This document shows, in pieces, positions 22,528 to 29,947 of a DNA stretch of 37,514 bases. The stretch lies in NCBI GenBank assembly GCA_903930745.1, contig CAIYZX010000150.1:1-37514 (forward strand), in the 5' to 3' direction. The stretch's first letter is position 1; the number at the start of each line of letters is the position of its first letter. Both the position numbers and the translations under genes were made by a program. Source of the DNA: an uncultured Chloroflexota bacterium (GTDB taxonomy: Bacteria; Chloroflexota; Limnocylindria; Limnocylindrales; CSP1-4). The notes under the pieces were generated by a model. That model saw only the letters and a program-made list of their open reading frames with translations. It had not been told where the DNA came from and did not search any database.

Positions 22528-24696
22528 ATGCAGCTCACGTTCGACATCGACCCGGCCGACGTCCCGCTGTTCCGCGACGAGGCGCTCGAGAACATCGAGT
22601 CGGTGGAGAGCGGCCTCCTCAAGCTCGAGAAGGGCGGGGTCGACACGGACACCGTCCAGCTGATCTTCAGGGCCGCGCACACCCTCAAGGGCAACGCGGG
22701 CACGATCGGCCACAAGCGGATGCAGGGCCTGACCCACGCGATGGAGGACATCTTCGGCGCGGTCCGCTCCGGGGAGATCACGGAGCTTGGCGACCTCGCC
22801 GATCCGCTGCTCGCCACCATCGATGTCCTCCGCGACCTCCTCGAGGAGGTCGTCGCAGGCGAGGTGCTCGTGGACCCGGCGGCCCTCACGGCGGACCTGC
22901 GGGCGCGTCTCGCCGCCGCCCAGGCCGGCGGAAGCGCGGGCGCTGTTGCGGCACCGGATCCGGGCGCGAGTGGCGCCACGCAGGCCCAGGCCAAGGCCTC
23001 CGACCCCGTCCTGGACCGCCTCGTCCACGAGGCGCCGGAGGGTGCGGGTCCGCGGGCCGTGGTCCGGGTCGCCGTCGACGAGGCCTGTGAGTGGGCCGGC
23101 GTCCGCCTCTACCAGGCGGTCGTGGAGGCCACGGAGTCGGGCGCGCTGCTGGCGTGCGTTCCCTCCCGCGAGGAGATCGAGAGCGGCCTTGCGGACCGCT
23201 TCCTCGCCCTGCTCGTCAAGGGCGACGAGGCGTCGCTGGGCGTGCTCGGCGAGAAGCTCTCCATGATCGACGACCTGGGCATCGAGGAGGTCCTGCCGCT
23301 CGAGCGTGCGCTGGCCAACGCCGCGCCGGACGCCATCGGCAGGGAGCGATCCGGCGAGCGCGCGGTGGTTCCCCCGGACGTTGCGAGCGGCGGTGGCGCG
23401 GAGAAGCGCACCGTTGACCTGGGCGTGGAGGCCCGCGGCATCGCGGGCGAGGAGAAGGAGCGGATCGCGGGCGAGCGGCTCAAGGCCGCCAACCAGACCA
23501 TCCGCATCGACGTGTCACGCCTGGACGACCTGATGAACCTCGTCGGCGAGCTCGTCGCGCACAAGACGCGCCTGCTGCGCCAGGCGAACCTGCTGCACGA
23601 CAAGCTTGGCGACGACCCCATCGCCCGCGAGGCCGAGGAGGGCGCCCAGCAGTTCGGCCGCATCGCCGGCCAGCTGCAGGACCAGGTCACCGGCCTGCGC
23701 ATGCTGCCCATCGAGACCGTCTTCAACCGCTTCCCGCGCGTCGTCCGCGACGTCGCCGCGAAGCTGGGCAAGGAGGTCGCGCTGATCATCGACGGCAAGG
23801 AGACCGAGCTTGACCGGTCCGTGCTCGAGGAGATCGGCGATCCGCTGGGCCACCTGATCCGCAACGCGCTCGATCACGGCATCGAGACCCCCGAGGAGCG
23901 CATCGCCGCCGGCAAGAACGCCGAGGGCCAGCTCCGGCTCAACGCCCGCCATGCGGACGGCATGATCGTCATCACCGTCGAGGACGACGGCCACGGCATG
24001 GACCACAACGTCCTGCGCGCCAAGGCCGTGGAGAAGGGCCTCGTGACCCAGGAGCAGGCCTCGGCAATGTCCGAGCAGGAGGCCCTGGGCATCATCTTCC
24101 TGCCGGGCTTCTCCACCGCGCGCGTGGTCACGGACGTCTCCGGTCGCGGCGTGGGCATGGACGTGGTGCGCACGAACATCGAGCGCATCGGCGGCCGCGT
24201 GGAGATCAAGTCCGTCCTGGGCTCAGGCACGCGGATCACCCTGTCGCTCCCGCTGACGCTCGCCATCATCGGCGCCATGCTCGTCCGGTCCGGCCAGCGC
24301 GTCTGCTGCCTGCCGCTCACCGGCGTCGTGGAGACGCTGCGCGTGGAGGCCCACAGCATCCACACGATCCAGGGTCTGCCGGTCATCACGCTGCGCGACC
24401 GGGTCGTGCCCATCGCCCAGCTGGACGGCGCCCTCGGCGACGTTCCGCGCCCGCTTGAGCCCAACGATCGCGGCTTCGTGAACATGGTCGTCGTCCGCTC
24501 GCGCGAGCAGGAGCTGGCGCTTGCGGTGGACGAGTTCGTTGGCCAGCAGGAGATCGTGCTCAAGTCCATGTCGGCCTTCACGGGCCGCCTGGTGGGCATC
24601 TCCGGCGGCACCATCATGGCCGACGGCACCGTGGGCCTGGTGGTGGACATCGGCGCCGTCCTGGATCGCAGCGCGCGGTCCGGCCGGGCCGCCTGA
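22528..24696 (+). CDS. cheA: Chemotaxis histidine kinase CheA
   Basis: 722 residues. P1/Hpt (about 5-110) with phosphorylated H51 in RAAHTLKGNAGTIGH; a linker; a CheY/CheB-docking P2-like domain (about 175-260); P3 dimerisation helices (about 322-385, DVSRLDDLMNLVGELV); P4 kinase with RMLPIETVF (391-399), N446 in HLIRNALDHGIE, EDDGHGMD (485-492) and GRGVGMDVV (539-547); and P5, the CheW-like domain (about 578-712). CheA phosphorylates CheY and CheB in response to receptors. All key residues are present and the length is normal. It is the central gene of the cheW operon, and the cheR start follows two bases after its stop. Confidence 0.97.
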   Translation: MQLTFDIDPADVPLFRDEALENIESVESGLLKLEKGGVDTDTVQLIFRAAHTLKGNAGTIGHKRMQGLTHAMEDIFGAVRSGEITELGDLADPLLATIDVLRDLLEEVVAGEVLVDPAALTADLRARLAAAQAGGSAGAVAAPDPGASGATQAQAKASDPVLDRLVHEAPEGAGPRAVVRVAVDEACEWAGVRLYQAVVEATESGALLACVPSREEIESGLADRFLALLVKGDEASLGVLGEKLSMIDDLGIEEVLPLERALANAAPDAIGRERSGERAVVPPDVASGGGAEKRTVDLGVEARGIAGEEKERIAGERLKAANQTIRIDVSRLDDLMNLVGELVAHKTRLLRQANLLHDKLGDDPIAREAEEGAQQFGRIAGQLQDQVTGLRMLPIETVFNRFPRVVRDVAAKLGKEVALIIDGKETELDRSVLEEIGDPLGHLIRNALDHGIETPEERIAAGKNAEGQLRLNARHADGMIVITVEDDGHGMDHNVLRAKAVEKGLVTQEQASAMSEQEALGIIFLPGFSTARVVTDVSGRGVGMDVVRTNIERIGGRVEIKSVLGSGTRITLSLPLTLAIIGAMLVRSGQRVCCLPLTGVVETLRVEAHSIHTIQGLPVITLRDRVVPIAQLDGALGDVPRPLEPNDRGFVNMVVVRSREQELALAVDEFVGQQEIVLKSMSAFTGRLVGISGGTIMADGTVGLVVDIGAVLDRSARSGRAA

Positions 24697-24698
24697 CG

Positions 24699-26138
24699 AT
24701 GGCCCCGGACGAGGCGCCGCGTCTGCCGTCCAACCGCCCGATCAAGCTGGAGCCGGGACAGGATCCGCCCGCGCCCGGCTCCACGGCGCTGGAGCGGCTC
24801 GCGGCCAAGTACGGCACCGGCGGCCAGGGCGGCCTGCCCGGCGTGTCGTCCGTGTACGGCAAGCCCGGCACGCCGGGCACCTCCGGCGCCACGCCCGCGA
24901 AGCCGGCCACGCCCACACCCGGTGCGCGCCCCGCTCCCCGGCCGGCCCCACGGCCCTCCGCCGCCACGCCCGTCCACCAGCCGACCGGTGGCCGCCCGCT
25001 GCACGTGCCCGGTGACACGGTGGCGGAGCGCGTGGCGTACCGGCTCGCACTCAAGCGCGGGCAGATCGAGCCGGGCGCGCCCGGGAGCTCCGTTCCGCCC
25101 CGGCCCGCGGCGGCAACCTCGTCCGCCGCCCCCGCGAGCGCCCCCAGGACCGCGCCTGCCGCCCCGAGAGCGCCGCTGGCGTCGTCGTCGGCCACCGGCG
25201 CCACCTCCGGCTCCGTGACGTCTTCCCGGCCCGCATTCGCGCTGGAGCGCCCGCGCCTCGACACGCGCCGCCCGGCCCCGGCCGACGGCGCCCCGGCACC
25301 CGCCCCGAAGCGCCCCGTTGCGCCGCTCAACCCGCCCACGCCCGCGGAGATCGAGGCGTCCGTGGACCACGAGATGTACGAGGCCTACGCCGGACTGGTG
25401 AAGAGTCTCCTGGGCTTCGACCTCACCCAGTACAAGCGGCCCCAGGTCTGGCGCCGCTCCATGTCGTTCGCGAAGCAGAAGGGCTGCCGCGACGTCATCG
25501 AGCTGATGGAGCGCTGCCGGACGGACCTGGACCTGCGCACCGCGGTGCGCGACATGATCACGATCAACGTCAGCGAGTTCTTCCGCAACCCGGACGCGTG
25601 GGAGTCCCTGCGCACCGCCGTGCTGCCGGAGCTCCTGCGCATGGGCCGGCCAATCAGGTTCTGGAGCGCCGGCTGCTCGCTGGGCTATGAGCCGTACACC
25701 TTCGCCATGATGGTCAAGGAGGCCGGGGGCGGCGATGCCAAGATCCTGGCCACGGACCTCGACGAGACGATCCTCGCCCAGGCGCGAGCCTCGGTCTACG
25801 CGGACCACCAGATGGTGGGCGTCTCACCCGCCCGGCGCGCGAAGTTCTTTGACGAGCGGGACGCCACCTGGTCCGTGAAGCCGGAGCTGCGCTCGATGAT
25901 CCAGTGGCGGCGCCAGGACCTGCTCCGGGACCCGTTCCCGTCAGACCTTGACCTGATCGCCTGTCGCAACGTCGTGATCTACTTCACGGACGACGCGAAG
26001 GACGGGCTGTACCGCCGGTTCACGCAGGCGCTGCGCGTCGGCGGGACGCTCTTCATCGGCGCCACGGAGGCCATCGGCAGCGCCCGGTCCTTCGGGCTCC
26101 AGATGGTCACGTCCGGCCTCTACCGCCGCGTGGAGTAG
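24699..26138 (+). CDS. cheR: Chemoreceptor methyltransferase CheR with long disordered N-terminus
   Basis: 479 residues. Residues about 222-479 are a complete CheR: the N-terminal helical domain (MYEAYAGLVKSLLGFDLTQY, about 226-245), ITINVSEFFRNPD (287-299), SAM-binding FWSAGCSLGYEPYT (321-334, where most CheR have STGEEPYS), ATDLD (351-355) and ACRNVVIYFT (421-430). It uses S-adenosylmethionine to methylate receptor glutamates. The first 215 residues are Pro/Ala-rich and disordered, with two short non-random segments (STALERLAAKYG near 28-39 and DTVAERVAYRLALKRGQIEP near 106-125). Such an extension is not part of ordinary CheR. It is the last gene of the operon, two bases after cheA. Confidence 0.94.
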   Translation: MAPDEAPRLPSNRPIKLEPGQDPPAPGSTALERLAAKYGTGGQGGLPGVSSVYGKPGTPGTSGATPAKPATPTPGARPAPRPAPRPSAATPVHQPTGGRPLHVPGDTVAERVAYRLALKRGQIEPGAPGSSVPPRPAAATSSAAPASAPRTAPAAPRAPLASSSATGATSGSVTSSRPAFALERPRLDTRRPAPADGAPAPAPKRPVAPLNPPTPAEIEASVDHEMYEAYAGLVKSLLGFDLTQYKRPQVWRRSMSFAKQKGCRDVIELMERCRTDLDLRTAVRDMITINVSEFFRNPDAWESLRTAVLPELLRMGRPIRFWSAGCSLGYEPYTFAMMVKEAGGGDAKILATDLDETILAQARASVYADHQMVGVSPARRAKFFDERDATWSVKPELRSMIQWRRQDLLRDPFPSDLDLIACRNVVIYFTDDAKDGLYRRFTQALRVGGTLFIGATEAIGSARSFGLQMVTSGLYRRVE

Positions 26139-26183
26139 GCCCACTCCCCTCTCCCCCACCCGGGGCCCAGCGCTCGCCGGGAC

Positions 26184-26237
26184 GGGCGCCTTCACGCGCC
26201 CCCGGGGAATCGAGAGGCCCGCCGGGACCGGCGGGCC
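26184..26237. terminator. Two hairpins between convergent cheR and fliD
   Basis: GGGCGC/GCGCCC (26184-26189 with 26196-26201, six-base loop) and the stronger GGCCCGCCG-GGAC-CGGCGGGCC (26216-26237, nine base pairs, four-base loop) lie in the 139-base gap between convergent genes. They are symmetrical and could stop transcription from both sides, though no T-run follows. Confidence 0.55.
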
Positions 26238-26277
26238 GCGTGACGTCGGGCGCCGCGGGCCGGAGCCCGCGAATGCG

Positions 26278-28044
26278 TCAGCCGCCGCTGCTGTTGTTGA
26301 TGCTCGTGATGGACTTCTGCGTGGACTGGAGCTGGCTGAGGGTCTGCTCCATGCGGGAGAACCTCGCCTCCAGCGCTGCCGTCTTGGCGTCGATGCGCTC
26401 CTGGAGGGCCGTCTGGCGCGAGGAGAGAAGGCTCAGCTGCGAGGTGATGGAGTCCGCGGACGTGGAGAGCCTGCCGCCCGTCTTGGTCCAGTTGTTCACG
26501 GCCGTGGTGAGGGGCGCCAGCAGGCCGGACGTGCCATTGAGGATGTCCGCCACGGAGGTCGGATCCTGCTCGATGGCGGCGGCGAGCTTGGTCGCGTTGA
26601 GCGACAGGCGGCTGGTGCTGCCCACCGCGGAACCCACGGCACCGGAGGTCACGCCAAGGTCTGCGAGCGAGCGGAACGTGCCCGTCCCGGTGGAGGCCGT
26701 CAGCGTGCGCCGCAGGTTGAGGGTCAGGCTGCGCGCCTCCAGGTCGCCGGCGAGCGCGCCCTTCGTCCCGTTCGCCGGATTGGCAGTGAGGGCGTCCAGC
26801 TTGTCCGCCAGGCTGTTGTAGGCGTTGACCAGCTCCTGCACCGCGGACGTGACGCCGCTGGTGTCCGGCGTCACCGTGATGGTGGAGGTCCCCTGGGCGA
26901 GTGCCGTGATCGTCACGCCGGTCAGCGCGCCGGTGACCTTGTTGCTGTCCGAGTAGTAGGACTGCCCGTCGATCGTGACCTTGGCCTGCTGGCCCACGGC
27001 CTGGGCGTTGGTGGTGCCGGGCGCGAGGTTGAGCGCGGCGGCCAGGGGCCCGGTGTCCGTGATGGACATGTACGCGGCCCCACCGGTCCTGGCCGTCAGC
27101 ACCAGCTTGTCGTTGGTGCGATCCAGGCTTGCCGTGACGCCGGCGGAGGACGCGTTGATCTTCGTGACGATGGACGAGAGCGTGTCCGTGGACGTGTTGT
27201 ACGAGATGGCGGCGCCATTGACGGTGAGCGTGCCGGTGCTGGCCGCCGTGAACGTGGCGGAGAGGCCCGCGCTGTCCAGCGCGGACGAGGTGCTGGTGAC
27301 ACCGAGGGCGCTCCGCCCGGTCATGGGCGTGCTGTTGGTGATCGTGGTGGTGCCGGTGCCGGCCAGACCCAGCACCGCGAGCGCGTTGCTCGTGTCACCG
27401 GAGGCACCGAAGCTGACGGCGTGGGATGCGCCACTGACGGCCACCTGGAGGCGGTTGCCGCTGATGGAGACCGTTGCCGTCGAGGTGGACCCTCCGCCCT
27501 CGTTCGCCTGGATCTGCGTGGTGAGCGCATTGGAGATGGCGGTCAGCGCGGCACCGAGCGTGGTGCTCGACGGCGTGCCGATCGTCGCCGTGACCACCTT
27601 GCCGTCCACCACCATGGAGACCTGGCCGCCGGTCACCGTGCCCGGCAGGGAGAGGCTGGAGAGGGTCTTGGTGAGATCGTCCGAGGTGATCGCCTTGCCC
27701 ATGGCCGCCGTGGAGGTGGCCCGGGTGCTGGTGGCGAGCTGGTCCACGGTGACGGAGTAGCTGCCGGCCAGCGCGGACGTGCCGGCGGATGCCGCGAGCA
27801 CCGTGCTGCTGGAGGACGAGGCGGAACGCTTGGAGCCGCTCAGGTCCTTGGAGAACGCCGTGGCTGCGGTCTCGAGGCGGGACAGGTAGATGCGCAGGTC
27901 CGTGTATGCGCCCTGCGTGCCCAGCAGCGTCTTGCGCTGGGTCTGCAATCGCGTGAGCGGGGCCTGCTCCGCGGAGACGAGCGCAGACAGGAGCTGCTGT
28001 GTGTCCAGCCCCGAGATTGCACCGCTGACGCTGAAAGTGGCCAT
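26278..28044 (-). CDS. fliD: Flagellar filament cap protein FliD
   Basis: 588 residues. The N-terminus MATFSVSGAISGLDTQQLLS contains the FliD signature (SGLxSGLDT-type), followed by a helical region PLTRLQTQRKTLLG. The middle is Thr/Ser/Ala-rich beta structure, including flagellin-hook-IN-like segments (LTVNGAAISYNTSTDTLSSI near 275-294). The C-terminal domain has VQELVNAYNSLADKLDAL and ends in a coiled coil (EARFSRMEQTLSQLQSTQKS). FliD caps the growing filament and folds flagellin subunits into place. It is the last gene of the flagellin cluster, 88 bases after the small unknown gene. That gap shows no clear sigma-28 box. Confidence 0.95.
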   Translation of the reverse strand: MATFSVSGAISGLDTQQLLSALVSAEQAPLTRLQTQRKTLLGTQGAYTDLRIYLSRLETAATAFSKDLSGSKRSASSSSSTVLAASAGTSALAGSYSVTVDQLATSTRATSTAAMGKAITSDDLTKTLSSLSLPGTVTGGQVSMVVDGKVVTATIGTPSSTTLGAALTAISNALTTQIQANEGGGSTSTATVSISGNRLQVAVSGASHAVSFGASGDTSNALAVLGLAGTGTTTITNSTPMTGRSALGVTSTSSALDSAGLSATFTAASTGTLTVNGAAISYNTSTDTLSSIVTKINASSAGVTASLDRTNDKLVLTARTGGAAYMSITDTGPLAAALNLAPGTTNAQAVGQQAKVTIDGQSYYSDSNKVTGALTGVTITALAQGTSTITVTPDTSGVTSAVQELVNAYNSLADKLDALTANPANGTKGALAGDLEARSLTLNLRRTLTASTGTGTFRSLADLGVTSGAVGSAVGSTSRLSLNATKLAAAIEQDPTSVADILNGTSGLLAPLTTAVNNWTKTGGRLSTSADSITSQLSLLSSRQTALQERIDAKTAALEARFSRMEQTLSQLQSTQKSITSINNSSGG

Positions 28045-28132
28045 CGTGGTCGCCTGTCGCTCGCTCTGGTTGCCCGAAGGTCAGTGTTCCGGTCCCGGCC
28101 CTGTCCGTCGCTCGGGATACGCCCCGAAAGAC

Positions 28133-28441
28133 TCAGCCGGAGACGTCCAGGATGTGGGGCCCACGTCCGGGGGTGTCGTACGCCGCGAGGGCCCGGGCTG
28201 ACTCGCGTGCGGCCGGCAGCTGTGCCGAGACGGCCTCGGCGAGACCGGGGTCGCGAGCCAGGAGCTCCGCCAGGCGATCCGCCACCGCGTTGGGCAGCTG
28301 GCTCGTGGTGGCCGGGGCGGCGGCCTCCGCCCTGGGGGCGGGCTCGGCGTCCGTGGTCCGGTCCGGGGCGTTCGCAGCCCTCCGGGTGGTGCGGGGGCCA
28401 GCCGGATGCGCCGCCTGCGGGACCAGGGACGAGATCCTCAC
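28133..28441 (-). CDS. Small unknown protein between fliS and fliD
   Basis: 102 residues, GTG start overlapping the fliS stop (GTGA). Not recognised. The first 50 residues are Pro/Ala/Arg-rich and disordered; residues about 52-88 form one or two amphipathic helices (AVADRLAELLARDPGLAEAV, then LPAARESARALAAY), and the end is GRGPHILDVSG. Its position suits a FliT-like chaperone or another small flagellar accessory protein. Its size would suit FlgM, the anti-sigma-28 factor, but the FlgM helix pattern is not seen. The coupled overlap and codon use like its neighbours indicate a real gene. Confidence 0.7.
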   Translation of the reverse strand: MRISSLVPQAAHPAGPRTTRRAANAPDRTTDAEPAPRAEAAAPATTSQLPNAVADRLAELLARDPGLAEAVSAQLPAARESARALAAYDTPGRGPHILDVSG

Positions 28442-28914
28442 GCCCGGATGGCCCCCACGAGGCTTCCGATGCCCGTGGCGGTCACGGGGACGGCCATCAC
28501 GGGGCGGGGGGGCGGCCCGGGAACGGCGGGCCGCGCCTGCGGCACCTCGTTGGTCTCGATCGCCCGCCAGGCCTCAAGGAGGCCGCGGAGGAGATCGATC
28601 ACCTCGAGCACCGGCCCGGGCTGCTTGCCCACGTTGCCGGCGACGAGACGGCGGAGCATGAAGTCGTAGAGGGCGTCCAGCTGGACGGCGATGTCGCCGC
28701 CCCTGTCCATGTCCAAGGTCTCGCGGAGGGCCGCGACGATGGCCTGGGCACGAATGCTGGCCGTGTGGGCCCCCTCCAGGTCGCGAGCGGCGAGCCGCTG
28801 GATGGACTGGGCGCAGAACCGGATGGCGCCCTCGTACAGCAGGACGACCTGGTGGGCCGGGCTGCTGGTCGTCACCTGCGCTGTGCGGTAGGCGGCGGTG
28901 GGGTCGTACGTCAC
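28438..28914 (-). CDS. fliS: Flagellin chaperone FliS
   Basis: 158 residues, GTG start. Residues 5-120 match FliS: AYRTAQVTTSSPAHQVVLLY, EGAIRFCAQSIQRLAARDLE, and LYDFMLRRLVAGNVGKQPG, the four-helix bundle that holds the flagellin C-terminus before export. A Pro-rich tail of about 35 residues (from ARPAVPGPPPRPVM) is additional. It comes 94 bases after flagellin, separated by a long hairpin that probably reduces read-through so that flagellin is made in excess. Confidence 0.93.
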   Translation of the reverse strand: MTYDPTAAYRTAQVTTSSPAHQVVLLYEGAIRFCAQSIQRLAARDLEGAHTASIRAQAIVAALRETLDMDRGGDIAVQLDALYDFMLRRLVAGNVGKQPGPVLEVIDLLRGLLEAWRAIETNEVPQARPAVPGPPPRPVMAVPVTATGIGSLVGAIRA

Positions 28915-28956
28915 GGGAGTGGCCTCGGGGGCTGGAGCTGCTCGGTTGGCGGGGTG

Positions 28957-28993
28957 CCGGGCCGGCGGAGCCTGGTGGCTGCCGCCGGCCCGG
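28957..28993 (-). terminator. Strong hairpin between flagellin and fliS
   Basis: CCGGGCCGGCGG (28957-28968) pairs perfectly with CCGCCGGCCCGG (28982-28993), and inside the loop AGCC pairs with GGCT, leaving a TGGT loop and one bulged base. A 12+4 base-pair stem just after the flagellin stop is well placed for a terminator or attenuator and for mRNA stability. No T-run follows on the minus strand. Confidence 0.7.
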
Positions 28994-29008
28994 TGCTAGG
29001 CGCTACGA

Positions 29009-29788
29009 CTAGCGGAGGAGGCTCAGGACCGACTGCGGGGCCTGGTTGGCCTGCGCGAGGATCGCCACACCCGCCTGCTGGAGGATCTGGCTCTTCGTGA
29101 AGGTCACCATCTCCGAGGCGACGTCGAGGTCGCGGATGCGGGACTCGGACGCCGCCAGGTTCTCAGCCGCGACCGAGAGGCTGGCAACGGTGTACTCAAG
29201 GCGGTTCTGCGCCGCGCCGAAGGTGCCGCGCAGGGTGCTGATGGCCGTGACCGCGGTGTCGACCGACGCGATGTCGGTGACATAGGCAGCCGATGTGTTG
29301 ACCGCGCCGAACGTGACGGAGAGGGTCTGGCCCTGGTCCGCACCGACCTGGAAGGAGACGCTCGAGGAACCGGTCAGCAGCGTGACACCGTTGAACTTGG
29401 TGTTGCTGGCGATGCTGCTGATGGCGCTCTGGAGCTGCGTCACCTCGGCCGAGATGGAGGCGCGGGTGTCCGTGCTGTTGGTGCCGTTCGCGTACTGGAC
29501 GGCCAGCTCACGGATGCGCTGGAGCATGTTGTGGACCTCGGTCAGAGCGCCTTCAGCGGTCTGGACCATCGAGATCCCGTCCTGCGCGTTGCGGGTGGCC
29601 TGGTTGAGGCCGCGGACCTGGGAGCGGAGCTTCTCGGAGATCGCGAGGCCGGCGGCGTCGTCGGCGGCGCGGTTGATGCGGAGGCCCGAGGAGAGCTTCT
29701 CGACGGACTTGCCGTACGACACGGCGGTGGCGCCGAGGTTGCGCTGCGCGTTCAGGGCCTCGATGTTGGTGTTGATCCGGATGCCCAC
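29009..29788 (-). CDS. fliC: Flagellin
   Basis: 259 residues, GTG start with AGGAGG (29797-29802, minus strand) eight bases upstream. The N-terminal D0/D1 domain MGIRINTNIEALNAQRNLGA with LSSGLRINRAADDAAGLAIS and the C-terminal ENLAASESRIRDLDVASEM and ILQQAGVAILAQANQAPQSV followed by LSLLR are canonical. The middle is very short (about 140-180), so this is a minimal flagellin with D0 and D1 but no sizeable surface domain. The TLR5-recognised D1 region is conserved in type. Only one flagellin gene is visible. It has a sigma-28-like promoter, and the gene cluster upstream suggests the filament or cell surface is modified by a glycan. Confidence 0.97.
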   Translation of the reverse strand: MGIRINTNIEALNAQRNLGATAVSYGKSVEKLSSGLRINRAADDAAGLAISEKLRSQVRGLNQATRNAQDGISMVQTAEGALTEVHNMLQRIRELAVQYANGTNSTDTRASISAEVTQLQSAISSIASNTKFNGVTLLTGSSSVSFQVGADQGQTLSVTFGAVNTSAAYVTDIASVDTAVTAISTLRGTFGAAQNRLEYTVASLSVAAENLAASESRIRDLDVASEMVTFTKSQILQQAGVAILAQANQAPQSVLSLLR

Positions 29789-29862
29789 GAGATCGGCCTC
29801 CTAGCCAGATCTGTCGTTCGGCGACTTCCTGTCACCGGGCGGGCGCTTGCCTGCCGAGTTGG

Positions 29863-29890
29863 GTATCGGTCCGGGACCCCAAGGTCTTGA
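29863..29890 (-). promoter_or_regulatory. Sigma-28-like promoter of flagellin
   Basis: On the minus strand TCAAGACC (29890-29883), a 12-base spacer and ACCGATAC (29870-29863). The CCGATA core matches the FliA -10 consensus GCCGATAA, and the spacing agrees with the flaG promoter. The GTG start codon is about 75 bases downstream. Confidence 0.62.
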
Positions 29891-29922
29891 CCCGTACATT
29901 GGTGTTCCCCCGGAAGGGGTGG

Positions 29923-29933
29923 GGGGCATCCCC
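29923..29933. promoter_or_regulatory. GC-rich dyad GGGGCATCCCC upstream of flagellin
   Basis: An 11-base dyad identical to the one in the flgC control region (9314-9324), located about 35 bases upstream of the sigma-28-like -35 element, between flagellin and the glycosyltransferase stop. It could be an activator site for the flagellar regulator. Only two exact copies were noticed by eye. Confidence 0.4.
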
Positions 29934-29947
29934 TGCCACCGGGGTGA

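Noticed and set aside
28133..28441. Calling the small gene flgM
   Set aside because: Length is suitable but the conserved FlgM helices and sigma-binding residues were not seen.
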